Part shown: positions 1-9,747 of the stretch, piece by piece | How positions within the stretch are numbered: the stretch's first letter is position 1 | Layout of the letters: every line of letters starts with the position of its first letter | Assembly (NCBI GenBank): GCA_945897785.1 | Contig: CAMDGD010000002.1 | Location: 24,063 to 88,062, forward strand | Source: Paludibacter jiangxiensis | Lineage (GTDB): Bacteria > Bacteroidota > Bacteroidia > Bacteroidales > Paludibacteraceae | Direction: 5' to 3' | DNA: 64,000 nucleotides | Translations under genes and position numbers: made by a program | Notes under the pieces: generated by a model | The model's database searches: none | What the model saw: only the letters and a program-made list of their open reading frames with translations | What the model was told of the DNA's origin: nothing

Positions 1-569
1 GATTCTAATTCCCTGTCAATACGCCAACTGCTACCCATCTCAATTTTTTGTTCAATATAGCGGCTTATCCATGCTAGCAGTTTTTTGTCCTCGTTCGATT
101 TTTCAATCATTTCTTTCACTGCTTCTTCAATAACGCGCTTGGTATTTAGTTCTATACTAAATTTCGACCCTTTGCCCAATTCGCGAGCTAAATTACGCAA
201 TACCCGCTGAAAGAAACCGTCTATTGTACCTACATGAAATCGGCTGTAATCGTGTAGTATCCGTTGAAGTAAGTGCTTGGCTTTTGATTGAATGGTAGCC
301 TCGTTCATAACTTGTCCGCTTTCAGATAAGGCACTTTGTACAGAGGTTAAAAAGAATTGGCTTTCGGCTAGTCCGCTAGCTAAGCCATATAACTCAGCAA
401 TAATGCGGTCTTTCATTTCTCCGGTGGCATCTTTTGTAAAGGTTACCGCCAAAATGCTTCGGTGAGGGTCGGCTTCTTTGCTGATTAAGAGTTGTTTGAT
501 GTATTCTACCGCCAGCGTGTATGTTTTTCCCGATCCGGCAGAGGCTTTGTATGTAAGAAAGTGTATCAA
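1..569 (-). CDS. UvrD/RecB-like (AddA-type) DNA helicase, partial (C-terminus outside window)
   Basis: Reverse-strand frame reads LIHFLTYKASAGSGKTYTLAVEYIKQLLISKEADPHRSILAVTFTKDATGEMKDRI: Walker A ASAGSGKT and SF1 helicase motif Ia (AVTFT). No ATG in frame, so a TTG start near 569 is assumed. Confidence 0.75.
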   Translation of the reverse strand, partial: MIHFLTYKASAGSGKTYTLAVEYIKQLLISKEADPHRSILAVTFTKDATGEMKDRIIAELYGLASGLAESQFFLTSVQSALSESGQVMNEATIQSKAKHLLQRILHDYSRFHVGTIDGFFQRVLRNLARELGKGSKFSIELNTKRVIEEAVKEMIEKSNEDKKLLAWISRYIEQKIEMGSSWRIDRELE

Positions 570-696
570 TTTTGTATGCGTATTATTATTGCCGTTGCTT
601 AGGCAAGTTATTCATTAACACTATTTTTCGCTTTAATTCTTTTGCAAAATAAGAATAAAAAACGATATTTACGGTAATTATTTATAAACAGGCGCT

Positions 697-1197
697 ATGG
701 ACTATTTTTTGATTATTGTTGGTGCAATTTTAATTATAGCCGGTATTCTAGGTTGTTTTTTGCCTGTGTTACCCGGCCCGCCAATTAGTTATTTGGGAAT
801 TTTACTGTTGCACTTTACCCAGAGGGCTGAGTTCTCTTTAGAGTTTTTGTTGTTTTTTGGTATTGCAGTGCTATTGGTGCAGGTGCTCGATTATTTTGTG
901 CCTATATGGGGCACAAAGAAATTTGGTGGTGGTAGTCGTGGTGCCTGGGGTAGTGCTTTTGGTGTAATAGCAGGCTTATTTATTTTACCCCCTTGGGGAA
1001 TCATTATTTTCCCTTTTTTAGGAGCTGTTATTGGTGAGTTAAGCGACGGAAAACCGCTTACTTTAGCAGTAAAAGGTGGATTAGGTGCTTTTCTAGGTTT
1101 TTTGGTAGGGGTGCTTTTTAAATTAGCCCTCTCTCTTGTTTTGGCGTATTTCTTTTTTAAAAATGTTGCTTTCTTTATTTGGCAAGCGCTTTCGTAA
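697..1197 (+). CDS. DUF456 family membrane protein
   Basis: 166 aa, hydrophobic, GCFLPVLPGPPISYLGILLL N-terminus typical of DUF456. Confidence 0.75.
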   Translation: MDYFLIIVGAILIIAGILGCFLPVLPGPPISYLGILLLHFTQRAEFSLEFLLFFGIAVLLVQVLDYFVPIWGTKKFGGGSRGAWGSAFGVIAGLFILPPWGIIIFPFLGAVIGELSDGKPLTLAVKGGLGAFLGFLVGVLFKLALSLVLAYFFFKNVAFFIWQALS

Positions 1198-1252
1198 TAA
1201 TTGGGTACTAAGTACTCTTCAATAAGATAGATAAGTATTTAAAAACAGGCTG

Positions 1253-1801
1253 TTAGTCAACAATCATTCCTTGGGCTAATTCCGTTGCAGTTTTTTTTCC
1301 TTTAAGAATTTCTACAAGTGTTAGCGAAAAAGCGATAGCTGCACCAGGGCCTTTTCCGGTAATAATATTGTCGGTGCATACAACTCGTTGGTCAGTAATA
1401 TTGGCGTCAATTAAAAACTTCTCGAAACCGGGGTAGCAAACCGCATCTTTGTTTTTAAGTAGGTGCATTTTGCCCAATACCAACGGTGCAGCACAAATGG
1501 CCGCAAGGTATTTGTTTGCTTGATGGTAGGTTTGTATAAGCTCTTTTAGAGGTAAGTACCCATCTAAGTTAGCACTTCCGGGCATGCCACCGGGCAAAAC
1601 CAATGCCTGTCCTTGGCTAAAATCTGTATCTTCAAATAACTGGTCGGCCTCTACGGCAATGTTATGCGCTCCAAGCACTTTTTTTTGTCCGCTGATAGAT
1701 ACCGTAACCGTATGTAACGAAGCTCTACGCAAGACATCGATAATTGTAATAGCTTCAATCTCTTCGAATCCATCGGCTAAAAAAACATAAATACTATGCA
1801 T
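1253..1801 (-). CDS. DJ-1/PfpI family protein (YajL/ThiJ-like)
   Basis: FLADGFEEIEAITIIDVLRRA...LVLPGGMPGS...LAAICAAPLVLG nucleophile-elbow Cys motif. Confidence 0.88.
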   Translation of the reverse strand: MHSIYVFLADGFEEIEAITIIDVLRRASLHTVTVSISGQKKVLGAHNIAVEADQLFEDTDFSQGQALVLPGGMPGSANLDGYLPLKELIQTYHQANKYLAAICAAPLVLGKMHLLKNKDAVCYPGFEKFLIDANITDQRVVCTDNIITGKGPGAAIAFSLTLVEILKGKKTATELAQGMIVD

Positions 1802-1804
1802 GGG

Positions 1805-2611
1805 TTACTGTTGTTTGAAGCGGTAAATAATTTCGCCTATAGCATTTCCGGCTGTTTGCGATGCAGAGAATTTTAATCGTTTTGCTGCATTTTTGCATTC
1901 TTCTCTTAGGTTTTCTTCAGAGATGGTGGTGCCTTGTTTTATGTTTGCTGCAACCACATTGCCGTTTTTATCTACGGTAATACTAACTACAATTCGTCCT
2001 TCTTGGTTGCCTACATAGCTGGGTTTATAAAAGGAGCTGTTTAAGTCTCTGCCGGCTAGCGACCAAGAGTTTCCACCTGCAGTGCCTCTGCCTAAAGGGT
2101 TTCCTGGGGTACCGGTTTCGCCTCCGCCACTAGTTCCTTCGCCGCTGGTATTATTGCCACTGCCAAAAGCACTTTTTGCCGCTGCTCTTGCCTTTGCCTC
2201 CTGTGCTGCTTTTGCATCGGCAAGAGCTCTTGCTTTGCGCGCTTGTTCGTCTTTTTCTCGTTGTATTTGTTGTTGACGCAACTGCTCCTGACGAACCAAT
2301 TCTTTTTGTTTTCTTTCTTCAGCCCGTTTTTTTTGTGCTTCGATGGCAACCGAAGGGTCTTCTTGGGTAAGCGCCTCAGGTGGTGAGCTCTCTGCCGGTG
2401 GCGAAGGGATTGGTTCAGCTGCAGCTACGGGATCGGTAGTTGCTTCTTCGGAAGGAGCTCCATCAAAACCACCGCCAAAATTTACTTCAATGCCATCTTC
2501 TTTAGTTATTTCTGTTTTATTTACAGAAAGCCCAAACAAAAGTAGCAATAGCAGTAAAATACCATTGAAAACAATAGTGCCAATAATGCCGTATGTTTTT
2601 GATCGTTGCAT
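1805..2611 (-). CDS. TonB-like energy transducer
   Basis: N-terminal TM, long K/E/A-rich linker, C-terminal GRIVVSITVDKNGNVVAANI TonB-C-like domain; adjacent to exbD/exbB-like genes. Confidence 0.8.
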   Translation of the reverse strand: MQRSKTYGIIGTIVFNGILLLLLLLFGLSVNKTEITKEDGIEVNFGGGFDGAPSEEATTDPVAAAEPIPSPPAESSPPEALTQEDPSVAIEAQKKRAEERKQKELVRQEQLRQQQIQREKDEQARKARALADAKAAQEAKARAAAKSAFGSGNNTSGEGTSGGGETGTPGNPLGRGTAGGNSWSLAGRDLNSSFYKPSYVGNQEGRIVVSITVDKNGNVVAANIKQGTTISEENLREECKNAAKRLKFSASQTAGNAIGEIIYRFKQQ

Positions 2612-2619
2612 AGGTTATG

Positions 2620-3039
2620 CTAATTGCTTGCTGATGGTTTTGTGGCAATAACCAGTTTAAGTTTGTTTTGATTGGCTATATCCAACACCTTAACAATTTC
2701 TTTGTACGGTAGGTTTTCGTGTGCGTGTAAGGACACAAAGGTTGTTGTGTCTTTTGCCATGGCTGCTTTTAAATAATCTTCAAGTGCTTCAAAATCAATT
2801 GGAGAAGTGGCTCCTTTTCCTTCGGCTACAGAGTAATTGCCAATGCTATCTATAGTTACTTTTACTAACACAACCCTAGTTGAGGCTTTTGATTTGCTTT
2901 GAGGTAGTTTTATCCGTAAATCGTTGGGTGCCGACATGGTTGCGGCTATCATAAAAAATAACAGCAAAAGAAACATCATATCGGTCATTGACGACATGTT
3001 GAATGCTGATTCAAATTTACTTCTTCTCTTTATAGCCAT
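2620..3039 (-). CDS. ExbD/TolR family biopolymer transport protein
   Basis: FNMSSMTDMMFLLLLFFMIAATM ExbD TM motif; operon context. Confidence 0.88.
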   Translation of the reverse strand: MAIKRRSKFESAFNMSSMTDMMFLLLLFFMIAATMSAPNDLRIKLPQSKSKASTRVVLVKVTIDSIGNYSVAEGKGATSPIDFEALEDYLKAAMAKDTTTFVSLHAHENLPYKEIVKVLDIANQNKLKLVIATKPSASN

Positions 3040-3072
3040 TGCTTTTGGGGCGTTTAGATTAGTATTATGAAA

Positions 3073-3759
3073 TTATGCCGGTTCGTTTAGCATATCTAAA
3101 AACTCAATGCTGCGAGTTTCTAGGTTACGCATTACATTATCTACCCTTGATACTAGGTAGTTGTACCCAAAATAGGCAATTATACCCACAAAAAGTCCGG
3201 CAACGGTAGTAACCATAGCGGTATAAATACCTCCGGCTAAATCGGACAATACAATGATATTGTCGCCCCTGCTACTCATTTCGAAAAAAGCATCTACCAT
3301 TCCTATTACTGTTCCGAAAAACCCTATCATTGGACCTCCACCGGAGATGGTAGCTAAAATGCCCAGTCCTTTTTCAAGTTTTCCGATTTCAAGATTACCC
3401 ACATTTTCAATAGCAACAAGCACATCACTCATTGGTCGGCCAAGGCGACTTATGCCTTTTTCTACCATGCGCGAAGAAGGATTGTTTGTTTGGCGGCAAA
3501 GGTTTAGTGCCGAATCCACTTTACCCTCAAAAATATAGTCTTTTATCCTGTTCATAAACGACTTATCTTCTTTGGAGGCTTTGTTAATAACCACCATCCG
3601 TTCAACAATAATGTAAATGGCAATAATTAACATTAAGGCCAAAGGAATCATGATTATACCGCCTTTCATGGCCAAATCGAACAGATTTTTTTCTGTAGTA
3701 ACTTTTTCTGTTATATCTGCTACAGGAGGAGCTACTTGTAAAATCAACATCAAATTCAT
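3073..3759 (-). CDS. MotA/TolQ/ExbB proton channel family protein
   Basis: ATISGGGPMIGFFGTVIGMVDAFF...GGIYTAMVTTVAGLFVGI ExbB/TolQ signature. Confidence 0.9.
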   Translation of the reverse strand: MNLMLILQVAPPVADITEKVTTEKNLFDLAMKGGIIMIPLALMLIIAIYIIVERMVVINKASKEDKSFMNRIKDYIFEGKVDSALNLCRQTNNPSSRMVEKGISRLGRPMSDVLVAIENVGNLEIGKLEKGLGILATISGGGPMIGFFGTVIGMVDAFFEMSSRGDNIIVLSDLAGGIYTAMVTTVAGLFVGIIAYFGYNYLVSRVDNVMRNLETRSIEFLDMLNEPA

Positions 3760-4024
3760 AGTGATTGATTTATTATTTGATTAGTATATATAGGATGATA
3801 ATGTTTTATATAGATGCAGCACAAGCTGCTTTTCCATAAGTTTAATGCAAAAATAATAGAAAACCATAAAGATTAATAAGATAGTTGATAAGTTTTCGGA
3901 AAAACACAAAAACTGCTCCTTTTATCTGAAGTGAAATGCTAAATATTTTTAAATCAGGGTAGGAAAAATGAATAAAAAAAAGGTACTTTTACAACACCAT
4001 TCAATTTATACTAAACTTGTGTGT

Positions 4025-4903
4025 ATGAAAGTAGTCATTTTTGGAAATACTTACAAAAAGGATAATTTAGCTTTATTGAGCACTTTGTTTGAGGTGCTTA
4101 CTCGAAAAAAAGCGCAAATTGGTATTGAAAAAGCTTTTTTTGAGTTTGTTTCGCAATACATTGTGGTTAGTCCTAAGGTCGATGTTTTTTGTGCCGAAGA
4201 TGTTTTTATGGCCGATTTGGCGGTAAGTATTGGCGGTGATGGTACTTTTTTGAAAACAGCCTATTGTGTGGGCAATAAAGGAATTCCTGTAATAGGCATA
4301 AACACTGGTCGCTTAGGGTTTTTGGCTGATATTGCCCACGATGATATTGTTGGTCCTTTAGAAAAAATTCTGAATAACGAATTTTTGATAGAAGAACGAA
4401 CAGTGCTAGAAATGAAATGTGGAACGCAATGCAAAGTCAATTGTAGAAATGTGGCCTTGAATGAAATTGCCATTTTAAAGCAAGACAGTTCCTCTATGAT
4501 TACCATTGATGCTTATATCAACGATAAACACTTGATTTCGTACGAAGCGGATGGCTTGATTGTAGCCACCCCTACAGGATCAACAGCTTATTCGATGAGT
4601 GTTGGCGGCCCCTTAGTTATTCCGAACGCCAAAAATATTATACTTACGCCCGTTGCCTCACATAGTTTAACGGTACGCCCACTGGTATTAACCGACGACT
4701 CCATTATTCGTGTAGAAGTAAAAAGTCGCACTAACTCGTTTTTGGCTTCTGTAGATGGTCGCTCAGAAGTGTTTAATCACACCAATACCTTACATATTAA
4801 AAAAGCCAACTACACCATAAAAGTAGTAAAACAGCAAGACCACGATTTCTTTAACACCCTGAGAAACAAATTGTTGTGGGGTGTTGATAAGCGGATTCAT
4901 TAA
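4025..4903 (+). CDS. nadK: NAD kinase
   Basis: SIGGDGTFLKTA (GGDG), GINTGRLGFLADI, TPTGSTAYSMSVGGP, SHSLTVRPLV; start set at internal MKVVIFGNTYKK rather than the longer ORF start 3968. Confidence 0.93.
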   Translation: MKVVIFGNTYKKDNLALLSTLFEVLTRKKAQIGIEKAFFEFVSQYIVVSPKVDVFCAEDVFMADLAVSIGGDGTFLKTAYCVGNKGIPVIGINTGRLGFLADIAHDDIVGPLEKILNNEFLIEERTVLEMKCGTQCKVNCRNVALNEIAILKQDSSSMITIDAYINDKHLISYEADGLIVATPTGSTAYSMSVGGPLVIPNAKNIILTPVASHSLTVRPLVLTDDSIIRVEVKSRTNSFLASVDGRSEVFNHTNTLHIKKANYTIKVVKQQDHDFFNTLRNKLLWGVDKRIH

Positions 4904-5149
4904 ATGTTTTGGTGATTGTAGTTCTTGACTGATATTTGGGGGTATTGTAAATAGTAATAAAGAGAGGAATGATAATGATAAAAAAGAAAGCAAAGAGCAT
5001 AAAAAATGTTTAATGTGATTTTTACAGTATAAATAAACCCTACAAACTGGAAATTGTTTTCTTTTAGTTCTTTTCCTTACGAGTAGGCAAAGATGTCAGA
5101 AATAGTTGGTAGAAACTTTTACAGAGTGTATTATCATTGAGATATTGAG

Positions 5150-5184
5150 AAGTTTACTGAAATTCGTTTCAGTAAACTTTTTTT
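5150..5184 (+). terminator. Perfect 13-bp hairpin with TTCG loop followed by T-run
   Basis: AAGTTTACTGAAA-TTCG-TTTCAGTAAACTT then TTTTT. Confidence 0.6.
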
Positions 5185-5189
5185 ATCTG

Positions 5190-5515
5190 CAAAAAACTAA
5201 GAAAAAACGTTGTTTGTCTTGTAATAGTTTGGATGTTATTTGTTGGAGAAAACAGAATAACAAGCAACGTATTAAATGGAAAAATTGTGCCTTATTGGTT
5301 ACGAGAAATTACGCGTTACAATCAAATAGGAATAGCTTTTTTTGGTTTCGAGAATGGATAGTTGGTAAACAGACATTTGAACAGTCTGTAGAAAAAATCG
5401 GATACAATGGGCGTACATTAAAGCTATATTTTTTACACTTATTTTGATAAGTTTCCAACCATGAATATTTGGCATTCATAGAACGTAGCTCTACTCATTT
5501 TTGATTAAATTAAGG
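5190..5515 (+). pseudogene. Degenerate transposase fragment (zinc-ribbon plus HTH N-terminus, IS1249/IS256-like architecture)
   Basis: KKKRCLSCNSLDVICWRKQNNKQRIKWKNCALLVTRN...SFFWFREWIVGKQTFEQSVEKIGYNGRTLKLYF, then a frameshift and stops; the next frame continues DKFPTMNIWHS*NVALLIFD. Confidence 0.6.
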
Positions 5516-5791
5516 AATATAGTGAATACATATATTTTTAAAAAGAAACAAAACAAAGAAAATATGAAAGGCTGGAACTCACTCCGTTTCATGTAGTTTG
5601 TAAGCTGTGTAGGAATAAACAACATCTTGCCGTATATAGAATTTTTTAATTACTGACTTTCTAAGGGTTGGTTTGTGATACCCGTTCTACATACTCATTT
5701 TTCACACTTTTTTATTTCTATTGTAAAATATTTCTATTGAGCTGAATATAATTTTTTTCCTGAAAATTATATTATTGAAATGTACTTAGAT

Positions 5792-5829
5792 AAAAAAAAG
5801 CGTTTATCATATAAAATGATAAACGCTTT
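5792..5829 (-). terminator. Rho-independent terminator downstream of 5853..6095
   Basis: 14-bp stem AAAGCGTTTATCAT / ATGATAAACGCTTT, 5-nt loop, T8 on the minus strand. Confidence 0.8.
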
Positions 5830-5852
5830 AAAAACATAAAAAAACGCTACTC

Positions 5853-6095
5853 TCAAAAATTCTTATGTTTAATTCGCTGAGCCATAAATTTTACCGGGTC
5901 TGTTCTGAAAATACCAGAGACCAATAAAATACCCGCAACAGCGAAAGATACTGTACCAAACGTACCGGACAAGACTTCGGTTAAACACAAAGTTAAAATG
6001 CTAAGACCTAAGGTTAATCTGATAACACTTGAGGTTTTTCCAATGTTGTTAATCATACTCAAAAAGTTTAGGTTGGTTTTTCTTGCTTTAAACAT
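5853..6095 (-). CDS. Small membrane protein, DUF2892-like
   Basis: NIGKTSSVIRLTLGLSIL...VSFAVAGILLVSGIFRTDP, two predicted TM segments. Confidence 0.55.
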   Translation of the reverse strand: MFKARKTNLNFLSMINNIGKTSSVIRLTLGLSILTLCLTEVLSGTFGTVSFAVAGILLVSGIFRTDPVKFMAQRIKHKNF

Positions 6096-6221
6096 ATAAC
6101 AAGCTTACTTAAAAATTGTTCTCTATAAAATGTTAATAACAAAAAGTTTTTTACAAAAAAACTATATATTACTTATTATCAATTTTTTACATACAACTAA
6201 TAGATAAAAAAATGTAATTCA

Positions 6222-6878
6222 TCAATCATCTTGCTTTACTTGGTCTTTATATGTGGTAATGGTGTACTCTTCAGGTATTAAAAATGTTTCGACAGGAAAA
6301 TCTTTTTTAACTACTCTTTTGGCTTGCATTGTTACAATTTCATTACCCTGCGTTTTCTGACTCCAAAGAATAAAGCCTTTTAATTCCTTATAAAGAAAGA
6401 AGTTTGCATTCTCACCACCAAGTTGTTCGGTTACAAAAACCTCATCTTTCATTTTTTCTTTCGATTCTAAATTAGTAATACTTATATCGTATTTCTGACA
6501 TAGGTAGCCAGATATCTTTTTTGTTTCATTTCGCTTCTTAATTTTTATACGAAATGCTGAAAGAGAGTTTTCTATATCTTCTCTATCGTAAACTAAGGCT
6601 GTTCTATCGTCATCAACATCATTTAAATTAGCCAAAAAAACACTGTCGGCATTAGCAATAACCGTCATTGTTGAGACAGACGTTTGCACTACTTGCTTAC
6701 TGTTATTGCCGGATACGAAATAAGTAACCTGCTTAGGCATTTCCTGTACATCTTCCTTTAAAAACCCTTGATAACTGAGCGAAAAAAAAATTTCGGCAGA
6801 AACTCCATTTTGTGCATACAAGTTTGTAGCAAAAAGAAAACAAAAAAGGAGAAATCTCACAGATGTTTTCACTGACAA
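6222..6878 (-). CDS. Exported DUF4412-like / GLPGLI-like protein
   Basis: Signal peptide; KKISGYLCQKYDIS and EVFVTEQLG motifs. Confidence 0.5.
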   Translation of the reverse strand: MSVKTSVRFLLFCFLFATNLYAQNGVSAEIFFSLSYQGFLKEDVQEMPKQVTYFVSGNNSKQVVQTSVSTMTVIANADSVFLANLNDVDDDRTALVYDREDIENSLSAFRIKIKKRNETKKISGYLCQKYDISITNLESKEKMKDEVFVTEQLGGENANFFLYKELKGFILWSQKTQGNEIVTMQAKRVVKKDFPVETFLIPEEYTITTYKDQVKQDD

Positions 6879-6928
6879 GTAATTTTTATGGGTTAATTAG
6901 TAGAAATGACGTGTTGCTATTTGACAAC

Positions 6929-6957
6929 TATAGCCCTACCAAAAAGGCAGGGCTATA
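6929..6957 (-). terminator. Hairpin downstream of the GH57 gene
   Basis: TATAGCCCTACC-AAAAA-GGCAGGGCTATA imperfect palindrome 17 nt past the stop; no clear U-run on the 3' side. Confidence 0.4.
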
Positions 6958-6973
6958 AAAAAGGTACTTAGCT

Positions 6974-8317
6974 TTATTTTTTTTCTCTAGGAGTAGCTGG
7001 TGTTTTTGTAGGCTTAATAGGAACCGTTTCCTTCGCTTTCAATGTATTTAATTTATTTTCGAGCTTATTTATTTTCAACTCCTGATTATTTATCGTTTTC
7101 AACAACGAATTCAACTCCTCATTATCGATGCTTGAAGGGTATTGCTCTTCAACCCGTTGCAAGAAATCTGAAAGCACATTCATATAATTCATAAATGCCT
7201 CATACGGAGATTCGTACGGACTAAAATGTGCACTAGCCCCACTGGTAAAATGTTTGGTGCACATATAATAAAAATGGTCGCTACTTTGCAAGTTCTGCCA
7301 ATCGTATTGAAGCGACTTATCGTTACACAACCTTACCCGTTCGCCTACGCTATACAATTTCTGCAAGGCTTCATTTTGTAAGTCGTTACCGGTAAAGGCA
7401 CTTAAATCTTTTTCTTCATCTGCCCATGACACCGGATACGGAGAAGTAATTACTTCCGTTGACTTACTCTTCTCGGCTATTTCTGAAGGAGTAGCAAAAC
7501 TAATTTTATTAACCAAGGCATGATATGGCAGGGCTTTCATAAAATCAAAAATTCCATTTTCGGCAGAGTTAATATCACCCAATGCGGCATAGCTCATGCC
7601 TATACTTACAAACTCCTCTTTTGTATCCATCTCCGATATCCAACGAATATACTTATCCGCTGTTAAAGGATACTGATCCCAGCTCCAGTTTGAAAAACGA
7701 AAAGAAACATCATCACTTAATTTGAAATTCCGTGTCATCAATTTCAATTTCGAATTATATGGATGTCCGTATAGATAATTAGGACTCCTCCAACCTAAAA
7801 TATGTTTTGCGCCTTCTGTAAGCATCAGTTTATATCCGGATTTTGCAACTAAATCACCAATCTCATCTGAATAAATTAATTCGGTATTTTTAAAGGTGGT
7901 TGGCTTTTTACCAAAAAGCATTTCAATTTTTTGTGCATGCTTTTTCACTTGCAGTTGAAACTCGTCCTCATCGTAAATGCTTGATAAAGAATGAGCGTAT
8001 GTTTCGGCCAAAAACTCAACGCTGCCGGTATTTGCTAAGGCCTTAAAGCTGTCAATCACTTCGGGAGCATATTGTTCCAACTGTTCCAAGGTTATACCCG
8101 AAATAGAAAATGCTACTTTAAACTTTCCGTTTGAGTTACGTATCATTTCCAACAAAGCCTCATTTGCGGGCAAATAACACACATCCGTTAATCTCCGAAT
8201 AGAAGCTTCGTTCACATAATCATCATAATAATAATGATCGTTGCCAATTTCGAAAAAACGATACCGTTTTAATTGTAAAGGTTGGTGCAAGGTAAAATAA
8301 AAACAAATAGTCTTCAT
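6974..8317 (-). CDS. Glycoside hydrolase family 57 (alpha-amylase-like)
   Basis: ICFYFTLHQPLQLKRYRFF...FKVAFSISGITLEQLEQYAPEVIDSF...EFLAETYAHSLSS GH57 motifs; cluster context. Confidence 0.88.
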   Translation of the reverse strand: MKTICFYFTLHQPLQLKRYRFFEIGNDHYYYDDYVNEASIRRLTDVCYLPANEALLEMIRNSNGKFKVAFSISGITLEQLEQYAPEVIDSFKALANTGSVEFLAETYAHSLSSIYDEDEFQLQVKKHAQKIEMLFGKKPTTFKNTELIYSDEIGDLVAKSGYKLMLTEGAKHILGWRSPNYLYGHPYNSKLKLMTRNFKLSDDVSFRFSNWSWDQYPLTADKYIRWISEMDTKEEFVSIGMSYAALGDINSAENGIFDFMKALPYHALVNKISFATPSEIAEKSKSTEVITSPYPVSWADEEKDLSAFTGNDLQNEALQKLYSVGERVRLCNDKSLQYDWQNLQSSDHFYYMCTKHFTSGASAHFSPYESPYEAFMNYMNVLSDFLQRVEEQYPSSIDNEELNSLLKTINNQELKINKLENKLNTLKAKETVPIKPTKTPATPREKK

Positions 8318-8407
8318 AAGTATGTTTATTTGTTTATTTGTTTCTTATGAAAAAAACATCGCAGAAACAAAAATAGTAAATCATCAAACAGTAAATAGTA
8401 AATTCTT

Positions 8408-9667
8408 CTAGTGCCATCCAAGCACTTTATTGTATATATCGCGTACTTTATATCCTGCTTTCTCCCAAGTAATTGTATTTACTTCAAATTGACCTTCGTT
8501 ATGCAAGCACTTATACATCGCCGGATATTTAACAATACTGTAAATAGCATCTGCCATGGCATCAATATCCCAGTAATCAATTTTGATGGCATTATTGAGT
8601 ATTTCTGCACAACCCGATTGCACAGAAACAATACTTGGTGTACCAACCTGCATTGCTTCCAAAGGGGAAATACCAAAAGGCTCAGAAACAGAAGGCATAA
8701 CATACACATCACTTTCTGCCAACATTTCGTGCACTTTATCTCCCCGTAAAAAACCGGTAAAATGAAACTTATCGGCAATATTTCTTTTAGCTACTAAATG
8801 AATCATTTGATTCATCATATCGCCACTTCCTGCCATTACAAAACGCACTCCATCGGTTTTTTCCAATACCCTTACAGCAGCCTCAACAAAATACTCAGGC
8901 CCTTTTTGCATGGTAATACGGCCTAAAAAAGTAACTACCTTATCTTTTCGTGGTGTTTTTTTAAACCGTTCTGCATTTTCTAAAGGTGACACAGCATTGT
9001 GTACCGTTGTAACTTTTGATGGGTGTTGATGGTATTTTTCTATAACTGTTTGACGAGTAAGATTACTAACAGTAATAATATGGTTAGCCTCATCCATACC
9101 TCTTTTTTCTATTGCATAAACATCCGGATTTACATTTCCACGACTACGGTCAAAATCTGTTGCATGCACATGTATTACTAGCGGTTTTCCCGAAATTTTT
9201 TTTGCAAAAATACCGGCAGGGTAGGTGAGCCAATCGTGCGAATGAATAATATCAAAATTTCCAGTATGAGCTATAACACTAGCTGAAGCCTCATAGTTGG
9301 ATATTTCTTCTAATAAGTTATTAGGATAAACACCTGAGAAGTTAATACAACCTAATTCATCTGTTTCTATACGACGAAAATCATATTTGATATGGTTACG
9401 ATAATAAAAGTATTCATCAGGATGCATCAATTTTCCAATACGATGATTTACATGATCCCAATTATTATCTTTCCAAACTACCGGAATACAGTTTGCACCA
9501 ATTATTTTCAAAAAACTAGTGTCTTCATCTCCATGTGGCTTAGGTATAACAAAGGTTATTTCCATATCGGGTTGCAAAGACATACCTTTAGTAAGCCCAT
9601 AACTTGCAGTACCTAATCCCCCTAAAATATGAGGAGGAAACTCCCAACCAAACATTAATGCTTTCAT
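8408..9667 (-). CDS. Glycosyltransferase family 4, glycogen synthase-like
   Basis: MFGWEFPPHILGGLGTASYGLTKGM...IIHSHDWLTYPAG...FLGRITMQKGPEYFVEAA...MPSVSEPFGISPLEAMQVGTPSI. Confidence 0.9.
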   Translation of the reverse strand: MKALMFGWEFPPHILGGLGTASYGLTKGMSLQPDMEITFVIPKPHGDEDTSFLKIIGANCIPVVWKDNNWDHVNHRIGKLMHPDEYFYYRNHIKYDFRRIETDELGCINFSGVYPNNLLEEISNYEASASVIAHTGNFDIIHSHDWLTYPAGIFAKKISGKPLVIHVHATDFDRSRGNVNPDVYAIEKRGMDEANHIITVSNLTRQTVIEKYHQHPSKVTTVHNAVSPLENAERFKKTPRKDKVVTFLGRITMQKGPEYFVEAAVRVLEKTDGVRFVMAGSGDMMNQMIHLVAKRNIADKFHFTGFLRGDKVHEMLAESDVYVMPSVSEPFGISPLEAMQVGTPSIVSVQSGCAEILNNAIKIDYWDIDAMADAIYSIVKYPAMYKCLHNEGQFEVNTITWEKAGYKVRDIYNKVLGWH

Positions 9668-9747
9668 GTATTTATTTCAGATTTAACTCCAGTTTTACCT
9701 TCGGTTCAGATTTCAAATTTCAGCTTACCTGGTGTATTACGCTAAAT

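Noticed and set aside
2082-2651. ORFs on the plus strand and in another minus frame inside the TonB-like gene (68-102 aa)
   Set aside because: Shadow ORFs caused by the low-complexity K/E/A/Q-rich linker; no coherent domain, fully overlapped by the tonB-like frame.
5106-5190. Annotated N-terminus of the 5106..5447 ORF
   Set aside because: Translates through a perfect terminator-like hairpin and has no transposase-like content; real similarity starts about 5200.
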